A stretch of 64,000 bases of DNA from Candidatus Zixiibacteriota bacterium (GTDB lineage: Bacteria; Zixibacteria; MSB-5A5; GN15; FEB-12): contig JANQPI010000026.1 of NCBI GenBank assembly GCA_028289585.1, positions 372,001-436,000 on the forward strand, read 5' to 3'. Every line of letters begins with the position of its first letter. Position 1 is the first letter of the stretch. Position numbers and translations under genes: made by a program. Below the pieces are notes generated by a model. That model was not told the origin of the DNA and made no database searches. It saw only the letters and a list, made by a program, of their open reading frames with translations. This document shows, piece after piece, positions 24,799 through 34,033 of this stretch.

Positions 24799-27084
24799 AT
24801 GAAGCTCCCTCTTTTTGGTCTGATTTTCCTCCTGGGCGCCGGCCTCCTCGCCTCGGATACCCCCGAGTTGTTGGGTGACCCGATTCAGTTCCGGATCGAC
24901 ATCTCTCATGATTTCGGAGAGTGGCGTGATGGTCGTTTTCACGCCGGGCTTGACTACCGGACCGGTGGTCGGGCCGGACGGCGCATTCTGGCGCCGGTCG
25001 ATGGCTGGATCTGGCGTCTGCGCACGTCCTGGACTGGCTACGGAAAGGTCATTTACGTTAAGGGTGATGACGACCATATCTACGTCTTTGCCCACCTCGT
25101 GAACTTCACTCCGGCACTGAACGACGAGGTGACGCGAATCCAGCTGGATCGGAAGCGGTACAGTGTCGATATCTCGTTTCCACCCGATTCGCTTCGTGTC
25201 GAACGGGGTGAGGTCATCGGCTTCTCCGGGGAGTCCGGTGCCGGCGGCCCGCATCTTCACTTCGAACGACGAACACCCGACAATCACCCGATCAATCCTC
25301 GTCGTCATGGAATCCGCGTCGTCGACACGATTCCACCTAGTCTCCCGCGCCTGATTCTCCGGGCGACGGCCGACGATCATCTCTGGCCCAATGGCGAGCG
25401 ACAGTTGGAGGTCCCGGTACGTCGTGTGGATGATACGCTGTATCGGCTCGATACGACCCTGTACGTCGATCGGCCGTTCGGACTGATCGTGGAGACATTC
25501 GATCGAATGCGTCCAAAGGGGATGCGGCAGACTGTCTATCAGCTCGATCTGCTCCTTGACGGCGATCTCTTCTACCGTTCGCGCTTCGATACGTTGCCCT
25601 ACGACCTGGCCCGATCGGCACTCTGGGAATACGACTACCCTCGGGCTGTCGATGGCGACCGTCGTTTCCGCCGGCTCTGGCGGGCGTCGGGGAATGTCGC
25701 ACTGGGAAGTCGGGCCACGACGTCGGCGGAAGGGGTGATCGGAGCCGACAACCAACTGGCGTTTGGTCACCACACGGCTCGGGTGGTTGCAACCGATCCC
25801 AATGGCAATCGCTCGGCGTTGGAAATTCCATTCGTTTGGGGGCCGCCGGCTCCGCTCTTCGCTGTCGACTCGATCGTTCGCGGTGAAACGACCACACGAT
25901 TTTTCCTCGATCCGACCTGGTACCTGGCCGAACTCGGTATCGAACAACTTCGCCTGGAGCGGGTAACCGGCACGCTCTGGCAACCGGATGATTGGGCAGA
26001 GATTGAGCATTTCTCGAGCGAGGCGATCGTGATCGCTGCTCGAGGGGGAGGTATCGCCCGACGGACGTATCGTTTGGCGGGGAAGTCGTCGCATGGGCCG
26101 ACGATCGTCGACGCACCCTTTACTGTCCCGCTCGACTTCGGTCAGAAGGAGATTCTGATTGATTACCGGGTCGATCGTGATGGACTTGTTGTCGAAGCGG
26201 CGACCAATGCCGTGCAATACCTAAGGGCTCGCTGCCGTTTACTGTCGAAGGGGAACGTCGTGGCAGAGCGCGATGCGTTGGCGTTCATTGATCACACCCG
26301 CTACCGTTTCTTCTTTCCGGCCGATCCATCCCTACCGCTTATCGATCGCATTGAAGTGACCATGTCTCCAGACACTCTGGATATGCCGGTAGCCGCTCGA
26401 GACTCGCTGCAACTGGCCGTTATCGGCGGCGATCGGGCGGTCGAGCTGGTCGCGCCCGATGGCCGCTTCCGGGCCGCCTTTCCGGCCGGGATCATGGCGT
26501 CGCCGCGCTGGGTAGAGTTGCGACAGGAGCGTGATGCTTCGCGGGCGGTGCTCGGAGTCGACTCCGATCGGTACATTCTCATCCCGAACGCGTTTGAGAC
26601 GATGGCAACCTTTGCGATCGACTACACGTACGCCGACACGAACGAGTTTACCCCCCTATCCGGTCTTACGTGGTGGGATCCGAAAGACGAGGAACTGGTT
26701 TGGATAAACACGTCGGAATATGACAGTGGTATTGTCAGTGCCCGTTCGCGGGGCGGGGGGCAGTTTGCGACGGCGATCGATCTTGACCCGCCGATTATCC
26801 GGTGGCGAAACGTTGTTGACGGGCGTACGGTTAGTTCACGTCGGCCGACAATCGATGTGTTTGTCGATGACGAACTTTCCGGTCTGGGTGGGGAAGAGGA
26901 CCTCACAGTGCGCATCAACGGAGTCTGGATGATCCCGGATTACGATATCGACGCCAAAGTCGTATCAGTGCGGGCCTGGGATGACTTACCGGAAGGTCGT
27001 AACGTTCTCACCGTTGAAGTCCGCGACCGAGCCGGCAATCTCGCGCGTGATAGCATCACGTTTGTGGTGCCAACCGGGAAGTAA
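24799..27084 (+). CDS. M23-family (LytM-type) peptidase with long beta-rich C-terminal region
   Basis: A 761-aa exported protein. It has a signal peptide (MKLPLFGLIFLLGAGLLAS), then an M23 metallopeptidase domain with zinc ligands in HAGLD (about 48-52) and HLHFE (about 153-157), plus the conserved VFAHL. M23 enzymes cut peptidoglycan cross-bridges. The remaining ~550 residues are beta-rich, Ig-like segments; the final part (IDVFVDDELSGLGGEEDLTVRINGVW split by a loop) looks like bacterial Ig repeats. TATACT lies at 24782-24787, 11 nt before ATG 24799, but no good -35 box was found. The rhomboid gene follows 9 nt later. Confidence 0.85.
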   Translation: MKLPLFGLIFLLGAGLLASDTPELLGDPIQFRIDISHDFGEWRDGRFHAGLDYRTGGRAGRRILAPVDGWIWRLRTSWTGYGKVIYVKGDDDHIYVFAHLVNFTPALNDEVTRIQLDRKRYSVDISFPPDSLRVERGEVIGFSGESGAGGPHLHFERRTPDNHPINPRRHGIRVVDTIPPSLPRLILRATADDHLWPNGERQLEVPVRRVDDTLYRLDTTLYVDRPFGLIVETFDRMRPKGMRQTVYQLDLLLDGDLFYRSRFDTLPYDLARSALWEYDYPRAVDGDRRFRRLWRASGNVALGSRATTSAEGVIGADNQLAFGHHTARVVATDPNGNRSALEIPFVWGPPAPLFAVDSIVRGETTTRFFLDPTWYLAELGIEQLRLERVTGTLWQPDDWAEIEHFSSEAIVIAARGGGIARRTYRLAGKSSHGPTIVDAPFTVPLDFGQKEILIDYRVDRDGLVVEAATNAVQYLRARCRLLSKGNVVAERDALAFIDHTRYRFFFPADPSLPLIDRIEVTMSPDTLDMPVAARDSLQLAVIGGDRAVELVAPDGRFRAAFPAGIMASPRWVELRQERDASRAVLGVDSDRYILIPNAFETMATFAIDYTYADTNEFTPLSGLTWWDPKDEELVWINTSEYDSGIVSARSRGGGQFATAIDLDPPIIRWRNVVDGRTVSSRRPTIDVFVDDELSGLGGEEDLTVRINGVWMIPDYDIDAKVVSVRAWDDLPEGRNVLTVEVRDRAGNLARDSITFVVPTGK

Positions 27085-27093
27085 AACCGACCG

Positions 27094-27822
27094 ATGTTTC
27101 TACCAATCAAGGATGATCAGCCAACGATTCGCACGCCGCATGTCACGATTGCGCTGATCGCAATCAACGTCCTGATCTTTCTTCTGACCTGGTTACCCGG
27201 CCAGCGGGCGTTCGCGCAGTTCCTCGGTATGTACGGATTCACGCCGGATTTCTATTTCACGTTTCTCGGCGACAACACGTTTGCTCCGCTCTGGTACTAC
27301 GCGACACCGGTGAGCTCGATCTTCCTCCATGGCGGTTGGATGCATCTGATCGGTAACATGCTCTTTCTGTGGATCTACGGGAATAACATCGAAGACTATT
27401 TCGGCCCCGTTCGGTTTATCATCTTCTATCTGATCTCCGGTTTTGCCGCGACGGGACTGTACACGTTGTTCAATCCGAGTTCTCAGATCCCGTTGGTGGG
27501 GGCGTCGGGGGCAATCGCAGGTGTGATGGGTGCCTATATGGTGCTGCATCCGCGTGCCAACATCACTGTCCTGATCTGGTTCTTCATCATCACGTTTGTG
27601 AACATTCCCGCCAAAATCATGCTGGCGATCTGGTTCGGCATTCAGGCGTTCCAGTCGTTCCTCGGAATCGTGGGACCGTCAACCGGCGGTGGGGTCGCCT
27701 GGCTCGCCCACGTGGGCGGGTTCGTGTTTGGCTATCTCTTGCTGCGCGTACTGCTCCGGATCCGCGGGCGCCGCCCCCCGGGTGGTATGCAGGGACAACA
27801 GGTATATCGAATGCAGTGGTGA
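27094..27822 (+). CDS. Rhomboid-family intramembrane serine protease
   Basis: A 242-aa rhomboid with about six membrane helices. The catalytic Ser is in VGASGAIAG (~134) and the His in LAHVGGF (~211). HGGWMHLIGNMLFL provides the oxyanion region typical of the family. It cleaves membrane-anchored proteins within the bilayer; the substrates are unknown. It starts 9 nt after the M23 peptidase gene, so the two envelope proteases are likely co-expressed. Confidence 0.93.
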   Translation: MFLPIKDDQPTIRTPHVTIALIAINVLIFLLTWLPGQRAFAQFLGMYGFTPDFYFTFLGDNTFAPLWYYATPVSSIFLHGGWMHLIGNMLFLWIYGNNIEDYFGPVRFIIFYLISGFAATGLYTLFNPSSQIPLVGASGAIAGVMGAYMVLHPRANITVLIWFFIITFVNIPAKIMLAIWFGIQAFQSFLGIVGPSTGGGVAWLAHVGGFVFGYLLLRVLLRIRGRRPPGGMQGQQVYRMQW

Positions 27823-27831
27823 GTTCCTGCG

Positions 27832-27854
27832 CTATGGGCGTTGCCCCATAGTTT
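27832..27854 (+). terminator. Probable terminator after the rhomboid gene
   Basis: CTATGGG (27832-27838) / CCCATAG (27845-27851), a 7-bp stem followed by TTTC. The T-tract is short. Confidence 0.4.
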
Positions 27855-27928
27855 CACTCAAGATTTGTCTCCTTCTCGCCGATACCTCGGAAAACAAGGG
27901 AACCGTACCTCGTGGAAGGAGGCTCACG

Positions 27929-28315
27929 ATGGCGCGCAAATCTCCGCGTCTGTTCAAGTCGTTCGAAGACTTCGCTCTCGCCTACGAAGATGGGCGTTTT
28001 GACACCGATGATATCACCGATCTGAAGGATCCGATCCTCCTCGATTGGTGCGCTCGGCTGACTGATTGGGCGCCGGCCGTTGCCGTCCTTTTCAATCGCG
28101 AGGCATCGGCGGTGACGATCGACCGGATCGCTCAGCACGAGATGCCGGAGCTTCGTCGTTTGGCCTGCATGCATCCGAGCTGCTCGATTCAGACCCTCCA
28201 ACGCATGGCCCTCGATAGTGACAAAGATGTCCAGACGACCGCCGAGGAGTTTCTGCAGAAGCAGGAAGCCGGTTGGGGAGCCAAGCAGCGCAATGGAAAA
28301 CGTGCCTTCGCCTAG
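27929..28315 (+). CDS. Hypothetical protein with helical (LRV/HEAT-like) repeats
   Basis: A 128-aa soluble, alpha-helical protein with no family that I recognise. The stretch from DWAPAVAVLFNREAS to DKDVQTTAEEFL reads as short helical repeats similar to leucine-rich-repeat-variant or HEAT units (ELRRLACMHP, SIQTLQRMALD), which usually mediate protein contacts. ATG 27929 has a strong GGAAGGAGG 6 nt upstream. It is monocistronic and ends in a strong terminator. Confidence 0.6.
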   Translation: MARKSPRLFKSFEDFALAYEDGRFDTDDITDLKDPILLDWCARLTDWAPAVAVLFNREASAVTIDRIAQHEMPELRRLACMHPSCSIQTLQRMALDSDKDVQTTAEEFLQKQEAGWGAKQRNGKRAFA

Positions 28316-28340
28316 CCTCTGACCGCTCCATTCGACATTC

Positions 28341-28369
28341 AAGCCCGGACGTCCTGTCCGGGCTTTTTC
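28341..28369 (+). terminator. Strong rho-independent terminator
   Basis: Perfect 10-bp stem AAGCCCGGAC / GTCCGGGCTT with loop GTCCT, followed by TTTC. Confidence 0.9.
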
Positions 28370-28378
28370 ATAGGCCGG

Positions 28379-28407
28379 TTGCGTCGTTCTGTTCGACGCT
28401 CTATGCT
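28379..28407 (+). promoter_or_regulatory. Promoter of the pseudokinase gene, predicted leaderless
   Basis: TTGCGT (28379-28384), a 17-nt spacer and TATGCT (28402-28407). ATG 28413 is 5 nt downstream, at the expected transcription start. Confidence 0.55.
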
Positions 28408-28412
28408 CTGCT

Positions 28413-29210
28413 ATGACTCGAACGACTCATTCTGTTCCGGCTGTCGGCCGGGATTCCCCACCGGCATCCTTCCGGCGACTGATGGATCGCCCGGTCCCTC
28501 ATCTCTCGCGGATCATTGACGTCGGTCAGACGCCGGATACCGAAGGCAACTATCCGGTTACAGAAGATCGTATGTCGGGCTCGACGGTTGGGCAGCTCTT
28601 CGACGATAACGCATTAACGGTCGAACAGATCGTTTCCCTGGGGCTGCGCGTTGCGCGGGTGCTGGCGGATTGTCATCAACAGGGAGTCGTAATCGGCGGA
28701 TCGCTCAACGATGCGGTACTGATCGGTGAGAACAACTCGTTAGAAGTCTCTCTGGTTGCAGCCCGGACCGCTTCCGGGACGATTGCCGACGAGCAGCGGC
28801 CGCCGGAAACGCTTCTCGGCGAACCCTGGTCGGAGGCGGCCGACCGCTATATTCTGGGCATGCTCATACATCGGTTGATTACCCGCCAATCACCATGGCC
28901 GAGCGGCACGATGGGTCAGCTTGACGATGACATTGTCTCACACCCGCCATTGCCGATCGAAGTCGTGACTGTGAACTCACCAGCTGGTCTGGGAGCCTGC
29001 GTCGAATCGTTGTTGGCAAAGGAGCCGGCGATGCGTTTTCGCTCAACGCCAGCGATGGTCTCCGAGCTGGAGCGAATCGTTGCAACGATGATGATCGATT
29101 CGCACGGTGGAGAGGAATCCGATCGCTCCCCCTGGCCCCAGCGCATCCTTATTGGTGTCATCGTTGTCTGTCTGATCGGACTGCTGATTGTCGCGATCGG
29201 GCGAGCCTAG
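28413..29210 (+). CDS. Membrane-anchored Ser/Thr pseudokinase
   Basis: A 265-aa protein resembling the C-lobe of a Hanks-type kinase. The catalytic-loop region [18 protein letters not shown] (87-104) has IGG where HRD should be and lacks the metal-binding Asn. The DFG position reads LVA (~114-116). The activation-segment end PPE (130-132), the helix-F region [12 protein letters not shown] and the KEPAMRF element (~208) are recognisable. The N-lobe is short and lacks a glycine loop and Lys. A helix at about 243-263 anchors the C-terminus in the membrane. It should bind or scaffold rather than phosphorylate. It lies 68 nt upstream of mreB. Confidence 0.7.
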   Translation: MTRTTHSVPAVGRDSPPASFRRLMDRPVPHLSRIIDVGQTPDTEGNYPVTEDRMSGSTVGQLFDDNALTVEQIVSLGLRVARVLADCHQQGVVIGGSLNDAVLIGENNSLEVSLVAARTASGTIADEQRPPETLLGEPWSEAADRYILGMLIHRLITRQSPWPSGTMGQLDDDIVSHPPLPIEVVTVNSPAGLGACVESLLAKEPAMRFRSTPAMVSELERIVATMMIDSHGGEESDRSPWPQRILIGVIVVCLIGLLIVAIGRA

Positions 29211-29220
29211 CCTTTTTTCA

Positions 29221-29249
29221 TTGTTCGCCGATCAGCCGAGACCTAAACT
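29221..29249 (+). promoter_or_regulatory. Promoter of mreB
   Basis: TTGTTC (29221-29226), a 17-nt spacer and TAAACT (29244-29249). Confidence 0.5.
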
Positions 29250-29278
29250 ATCTGCCGGTCGGATCGATACTTACGAGT

Positions 29279-30352
29279 ATGACACCGGCCGTCGCAGAAG
29301 CACCTATCCGTAAGGGTTCACGCGTGGGGATTTTCGACCTCCTGTCGAACGACATTGGTATCGATCTCGGAACGGCCAATACGGTCGTCTATGTCCGTAA
29401 TCAGGGAATCGTTCTCAACGAGCCGTCGGTAGTCGCCGTCGAGAAGGCAAGCGGTAAATTGCTCGCCGTTGGCGCCGCAGCCAAAGAGATGACCGGACGA
29501 ACTCCGGGTGGGATCGAGGCAATTCGCCCGCTTAAAGATGGCGTCATTGCGGACTTCGAGATGTCCGAGAAGTTGATTGCCGATTTCATCCGTCGCGTGG
29601 TAAAGCACAAGTACCTGATGAAGCCGCGCGTGGTCATCTCCGTACCATCGGGCATCACCGAGGTCGAAAAACGTGCGGTCCGTGACTCGGCCGAGTCAGC
29701 AGGGGCCCGCGAGGTGTATCTCTTGCAGGAGCCGATGGCTGCGGCCATTGGCGTTGGCCTCGCGGTCGACGAGCCGACCGGCATTATGATCATCGACATC
29801 GGTGGCGGGACGTCAGAGATTGCTGTTATCGCACTCAACGGCATTGTCAATGACACGTCGATCCGTGTTGCTGGTGATGAGTTCAACGACGCGATCATTA
29901 ACTACTTCAAGAAGAACTACAACCTCCTGATTGGTGAACTGACCGCCGAGGAGATCAAGATCCGCATTGGCTCGGCGTTCCCGCTCGACAAAGAGCTGTC
30001 AATGGAAATCAAGGGACGTGACCTCGTGGCCGGGGTGCCGAAGAATCTGCGGATCTCGTCGGCGCAGGTCCGTGAGGCGTTGTCGGAAACGCTTGAGGTG
30101 GTCGTTGAGGCTGTTCGCCAGGCGCTGGAACAAACGCCACCCGAGTTAGCCTCCGATATTCTCGAACGCGGTATCATCCTCACCGGTGGTGGTGCGCTGC
30201 TGCGCGGTCTCGATCGCTTGCTTCGGCAGGAGACAAACCTACCGGTCAACGTTGCCGAGGATCCACTCACCTGCGTGGTGCGGGGGACCGGCAAGGTGCT
30301 TGATAATTTCAATCGGTACACCAAGGTCCTCGAACGCTCTCGCAAAGACTGA
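29279..30352 (+). CDS. mreB: Rod shape-determining protein MreB
   Basis: A bacterial actin that guides lateral cell-wall synthesis under the inner membrane. The ATP-binding motifs are intact: GIDLGTANT (phosphate 1), [12 protein letters not shown] (phosphate 2, ~167) and [11 protein letters not shown] (adenosine). ATG 29279 gives 357 aa. GTG 29324 would give 342 aa beginning [15 protein letters not shown], the usual MreB N-terminus, and has TAAGGG upstream, so the true start may be GTG 29324. mreC and mreD are not adjacent downstream, which is unusual. Confidence 0.96.
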   Translation: MTPAVAEAPIRKGSRVGIFDLLSNDIGIDLGTANTVVYVRNQGIVLNEPSVVAVEKASGKLLAVGAAAKEMTGRTPGGIEAIRPLKDGVIADFEMSEKLIADFIRRVVKHKYLMKPRVVISVPSGITEVEKRAVRDSAESAGAREVYLLQEPMAAAIGVGLAVDEPTGIMIIDIGGGTSEIAVIALNGIVNDTSIRVAGDEFNDAIINYFKKNYNLLIGELTAEEIKIRIGSAFPLDKELSMEIKGRDLVAGVPKNLRISSAQVREALSETLEVVVEAVRQALEQTPPELASDILERGIILTGGGALLRGLDRLLRQETNLPVNVAEDPLTCVVRGTGKVLDNFNRYTKVLERSRKD

Positions 30353-30569
30353 TTAGTCCTCAATTTTCAACCATATCGCTCGAATTGCTGTCACTGCGTG
30401 TACCGATCGGTACTCCTGGCGCCAAAGCTAGCGACCGCTCCGCCGTGATTCTCCCTGTGCCAGAACGACTTATGGAACAAAAGAGAGCTCGGCATTGGAA
30501 TTGTATGGTCTCGGTGGTGAATGCGTGCGAAGATGAACGCTGGTTGGGCAGACGAAAGGAGGCCGCATC

Positions 30570-31115
30570 ATGAAACGGTCACACATGATCATTGGAACCG
30601 CGCTGGTCGCGCTCATTGCTCTTCCCGTGGTGGGTATAGCCGACCACGGTGGGTTCGGAAAGCAACGCGGGCACGACCGCGGCATGCACCAGAAGCGCGG
30701 AGCGAAATCAGGCGCGGGTATCGAACGACTGATCCGCAACGCCGAGTCTATCGGCCTGTCCGAGCAGCAGGTCGAGCAGCTGCGGTCGCTGCAGGTCGAC
30801 CATCGGGTTGAGGCGATCGATCGTCGCGCGGAACTGGCGAAGGCCAAGGTGCAGCTGCGTAGTCTGATGCGTGACGATGAGTCCGTTCGCGACGACGTGA
30901 TGTCGGCCATCGACCGTGTCACCGAACTACACGGCAATCTCGCCAAAATGGGTTACGACCACCGAATCTCGGTACGCGAGGTTCTCACCGATGAGCAGCG
31001 TGAAACGATTCGCGACTTGAAAGAGGAACGAATGCAGGAACGCCGCGGTGAACGTGGTGAGCGGATGAGCCCTCGGGGTGGGATGCGCGGTCACGGTTCG
31101 CAGCGCGATATCTGA
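30570..31115 (+). CDS. Spy/CpxP-like periplasmic protein
   Basis: A 181-aa exported protein with a signal peptide (about 1-24) and an alpha-helical body with two LTxxQ-like motifs (LSEQQVEQLR near 67 and LTDEQRETI near 139). These are hallmarks of Spy/CpxP periplasmic chaperones and metal-responsive relatives. N- and C-terminal segments are rich in His, Gly, Met and Arg (HDRGMHQKRG; RGGMRGHGSQRD), possibly metal-binding. AAGGAGG sits 7 nt before ATG 30570. It ends in a terminator shared with the convergent gene. Confidence 0.78.
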   Translation: MKRSHMIIGTALVALIALPVVGIADHGGFGKQRGHDRGMHQKRGAKSGAGIERLIRNAESIGLSEQQVEQLRSLQVDHRVEAIDRRAELAKAKVQLRSLMRDDESVRDDVMSAIDRVTELHGNLAKMGYDHRISVREVLTDEQRETIRDLKEERMQERRGERGERMSPRGGMRGHGSQRDI

Positions 31116-31138
31116 CCAAGCGCCCGGGAGGAGATGAC

Positions 31139-31170
31139 AAACGCCCGAGATGGTTACCATCTCGGGCGTT
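31139..31170. terminator. Bidirectional terminator
   Basis: Perfect 14-bp stem AACGCCCGAGATGG / CCATCTCGGGCGTT with loop TTA, placed between two convergent stop codons. Confidence 0.8.
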
Positions 31171-31194
31171 GCTTATGTGGTCGATGGACGTCGG

Positions 31195-31740
31195 CTAGCG
31201 GTTTTCCCGAAGCGTCTGACCGGTCTGATACAGCACTTCTTCCATACCTCGCCAACTGCGAATCAGAAGCGAATCCATGACATCGCTCGGAACTCGACTC
31301 GTATCCCGGACGAGGTGGAACGAGAAGCGCCGGGGGGGATAATTCCGCTGGAGCCAGGTCGCGGTAGCAATGAGCGAATCACCGATGAACTCCCCCTCCC
31401 AGTTGAGTGTCGCCGGTCCACGGGTCTGTCCGGTTGTGGCAATGAGTTGCCGGAGCGTATCGGAAATGAGCGCCGTGTAGGTCGGAGCTCGGAAGTCGTT
31501 CTGTTCGGCCCACGGGGAGCGCATCCGGCCCTGCCAGAAGGCAAGAACCGCGGTTTCCGCAGAATCTGAGCCGGGGCTAAGCATGGTGCCAGTGAATAGC
31601 CACTCCTCCAGTCGCACCACCCGAGAACGGGACTCGTTGGCCAGCGTATCCGGAGCCTGCTCGGGTTCCTGGGCGTTCGCTGGCAGCGCCAGTGCGGTGG
31701 CGAGGATGATCGCGATGGGAAACGTATGTCGTCGTGTCAT
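31195..31740 (-). CDS. Hypothetical exported protein
   Basis: A 181-aa protein with a clear Sec signal peptide (TFPIAIILATALALPANAQ) and a soluble periplasmic body. The body contains RLEEWLFTGTMLSPGS and a beta-rich middle (TLNWEGEFIGDSLIATATWL). No family recognised. The start at 31740 gives the best signal peptide; no clear ribosome binding site precedes it. It is divergent from rnr, about 94 nt apart. Confidence 0.6.
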   Translation of the reverse strand: MTRRHTFPIAIILATALALPANAQEPEQAPDTLANESRSRVVRLEEWLFTGTMLSPGSDSAETAVLAFWQGRMRSPWAEQNDFRAPTYTALISDTLRQLIATTGQTRGPATLNWEGEFIGDSLIATATWLQRNYPPRRFSFHLVRDTSRVPSDVMDSLLIRSWRGMEEVLYQTGQTLRENR

Positions 31741-31794
31741 AGCAGTCTGCTTACCGTTGAGCGGTGCCAAAGTTCGCGTCAGCTCCTTGAATCC

Positions 31795-31824
31795 TTGACG
31801 CGGAATTGGCGGTCCGCCTATTGT
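31795..31824 (+). promoter_or_regulatory. Promoter of rnr, near-leaderless
   Basis: TTGACG (31795-31800), an 18-nt spacer and TATTGT (31819-31824). ATG 31835 is 10 nt after the -10 box. Confidence 0.5.
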
Positions 31825-31834
31825 TTATTCGCCG

Positions 31835-34033
31835 ATGGATCATTCGACCCTGCTTGCTGCTATTCGCAAGAATACCGATCACCCGATGAAGCTCAAGGAG
31901 TTATCGCGAGCGCTCGGCATCGCCGAGGGGGAGTATAGCCGCTTCCGGAAGCTCGTCAAGGAACTCATCGACCGTGGCGATCTCGTCCGGCTCAAGCGCG
32001 GACGCATCGGCCTTGCGGCCGAACTCAATGTTCTCGTCGGCGAGTTTCAGATGACGAAATCCGGCCTCGGCTTCCTGCTTCGCGAGCCTCCCGATCCAGA
32101 CGTCCGAATCCCCCCCTTCGCGACCGGTACCGCCCTCGACAAAGATACGGTGATGGTTCGACTGACCCGGTCCGGCGAGCAACCAACGGGTGAAGTTATT
32201 CGTGTTGTCGAGCGATCCGAACGGAACATCGTCGGGGTGCTTCGCCGGCGCCGTCACTATGTGTACGTGGAGCCGGACAATCCTCGGATCCATCGCGATA
32301 TCTACATCCCCGATGCCGAACTCCATGGTGCCCGCGATGGTGATAAGGTCGTTGCCCAGTTGGCCGAATGGGATGATCCGCACCTCCAGCCGATTGGAAC
32401 GATCTGCGAGCGACTCGGTCGCCCACATGACCCCGGTGTGGATATGCTCTCGGTGATCAAGTCGTTCGATCTTCCTGAATCATTTCCGGATGTCGTGCTT
32501 AACGAAGCGGAGTTGTTGGCTGCCAAAGCGAATCGGATGGGCCGACGAGGGCGTATCGATTGCCGCAGCGATATCGTCTACACGATTGATCCGGCCGATG
32601 CGAAAGATCACGATGACGCAATCTCGGTGACTCGCTCGGAGAACGGCGGATTTCGACTCGCGGTTCACATTGCCGACGTGGCGACGTTTGTCAAGCCGGG
32701 GAGTGCGCTCGACAAGGAGGCATACCGTCGCGGTAACTCAGTTTATCTGCCCGGGACGGTGATTCCGATGTTGCCGGAGGCGCTGTCCAACGATGTCTGC
32801 TCGCTCCGTCCGGATCGAGATCGCCTGGCCCATACGGTCTGGATTGACTTCGATGCTCGCGGTATTGCTCGATCCTGGGAGACAGGCGACACGATCATAC
32901 GGTCGGCTGCCAAGTTATCGTACGAAGAGGCTCAGGCCTTTCTCGAATCGGGGCAGCGTCCGGATACTGTGTCCGCCGAGGTCGCTGAAAACCTGAGGGC
33001 TGCACAGGAACTCGCAAGGTTATTGACGCAGCAACGGTTTAATGACGGTTCTCTCGACTTTGATCTTCCCGAGTCACAGATCATTCTGGATGATGATGGC
33101 ACGGTCATCGATCTCCGTCGCAAGCCACGATTGGAGGCTCATCGACTCATTGAGGAGTGCATGCTCGCGGCTAATCGAGCGGTGGCGTTGGAGGCGAAAA
33201 AGCATCGACGCCTCATGCTTTACCGGGTCCACGACAAGCCGGATCATGAAAAGCTGGAGGCATTCGCCTACATGGTCAAACGCCTAGGCCATCACTTTCC
33301 GGTTTCCAAGTCGATTCATCCCCGGCAGTTTGGCGATTTCCTACAGTCGATTAAGGACCAGCCAGAGTCAGATTTCATCAATGAACTCATGTTACGCTCG
33401 ATGCAGAAAGCGGTGTATCAACGTGACAACATTGGGCACTTTGGACTTGCCTTTCCTCACTATACGCACTTCACCTCGCCGATTCGCCGCTACCCGGATC
33501 TGATCGTTCACCGACTTCTCCGTCAGATGCGAGCAAATCGCTATCCTAAAAACTATACCGAGGAAACCTCTGCGATGCTCGACCAGGTTGGTCGTTGGTG
33601 CTCCGAGACCGAGCGTGTTGCTGAAACGGCTGAGCGGCAAGCGATCAAGATCAAGCAGGTGCAGTATATGCGTGACAAGGTGGGAGAGGTGTTCGACGGC
33701 GTGATCTCCGGTGTTCAGCCGTACGGTTTTTTTGTGCGACTCGATCCCTGGGGCGTCGAGGGGATGGTCCGGATATCGGCGATTGATGATGATTACTACG
33801 TGCATGAGGAAGAGAACTATCGACTGGTGGGCACGCGACGCCGTCGCGTCTTCCGTCTGGGCGATACGGTCCGCGTCCAGGTCATGAGAGTCGATATTGA
33901 CCATCATGAAATCGACTTCGCCTTGGATGATCTGGCTCGGGCTGAATCGACACCGTCGCAACCAGCGGTCCCAGCGGCGCGGCGAGGACCGAAACGGAAC
34001 GGTGGCCGAAGCACCCGGCGGAGAAAGAAATGA
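31835..34033 (+). CDS. rnr: Ribonuclease R
   Basis: A 732-aa RNase II-superfamily 3'-5' exoribonuclease that degrades structured RNA. An N-terminal helix-turn-helix-like segment (about 1-60) and cold-shock domains precede the RNB catalytic domain. The catalytic Asp cluster is in DPADAKDHDDAIS (about 252-264). The conserved block HFGLAFPHYTHFTSPIRRYP lies near 530. A C-terminal S1 domain (VFDGVISGVQPYGFFVRL, about 620-700) and a basic tail ([13 protein letters not shown]) follow, as in other RNase R proteins. The ATGA overlap couples it to the sigma-54 activator gene. Confidence 0.96.
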   Translation: MDHSTLLAAIRKNTDHPMKLKELSRALGIAEGEYSRFRKLVKELIDRGDLVRLKRGRIGLAAELNVLVGEFQMTKSGLGFLLREPPDPDVRIPPFATGTALDKDTVMVRLTRSGEQPTGEVIRVVERSERNIVGVLRRRRHYVYVEPDNPRIHRDIYIPDAELHGARDGDKVVAQLAEWDDPHLQPIGTICERLGRPHDPGVDMLSVIKSFDLPESFPDVVLNEAELLAAKANRMGRRGRIDCRSDIVYTIDPADAKDHDDAISVTRSENGGFRLAVHIADVATFVKPGSALDKEAYRRGNSVYLPGTVIPMLPEALSNDVCSLRPDRDRLAHTVWIDFDARGIARSWETGDTIIRSAAKLSYEEAQAFLESGQRPDTVSAEVAENLRAAQELARLLTQQRFNDGSLDFDLPESQIILDDDGTVIDLRRKPRLEAHRLIEECMLAANRAVALEAKKHRRLMLYRVHDKPDHEKLEAFAYMVKRLGHHFPVSKSIHPRQFGDFLQSIKDQPESDFINELMLRSMQKAVYQRDNIGHFGLAFPHYTHFTSPIRRYPDLIVHRLLRQMRANRYPKNYTEETSAMLDQVGRWCSETERVAETAERQAIKIKQVQYMRDKVGEVFDGVISGVQPYGFFVRLDPWGVEGMVRISAIDDDYYVHEEENYRLVGTRRRRVFRLGDTVRVQVMRVDIDHHEIDFALDDLARAESTPSQPAVPAARRGPKRNGGRSTRRRKK

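Noticed and set aside
24751-26217. Long (488 aa) open frame antisense to the M23 peptidase gene
   Set aside because: It is a shadow of a high-GC gene. The sense frame has a signal peptide and catalytic motifs; the antisense frame has no recognisable domain and no ribosome binding site.
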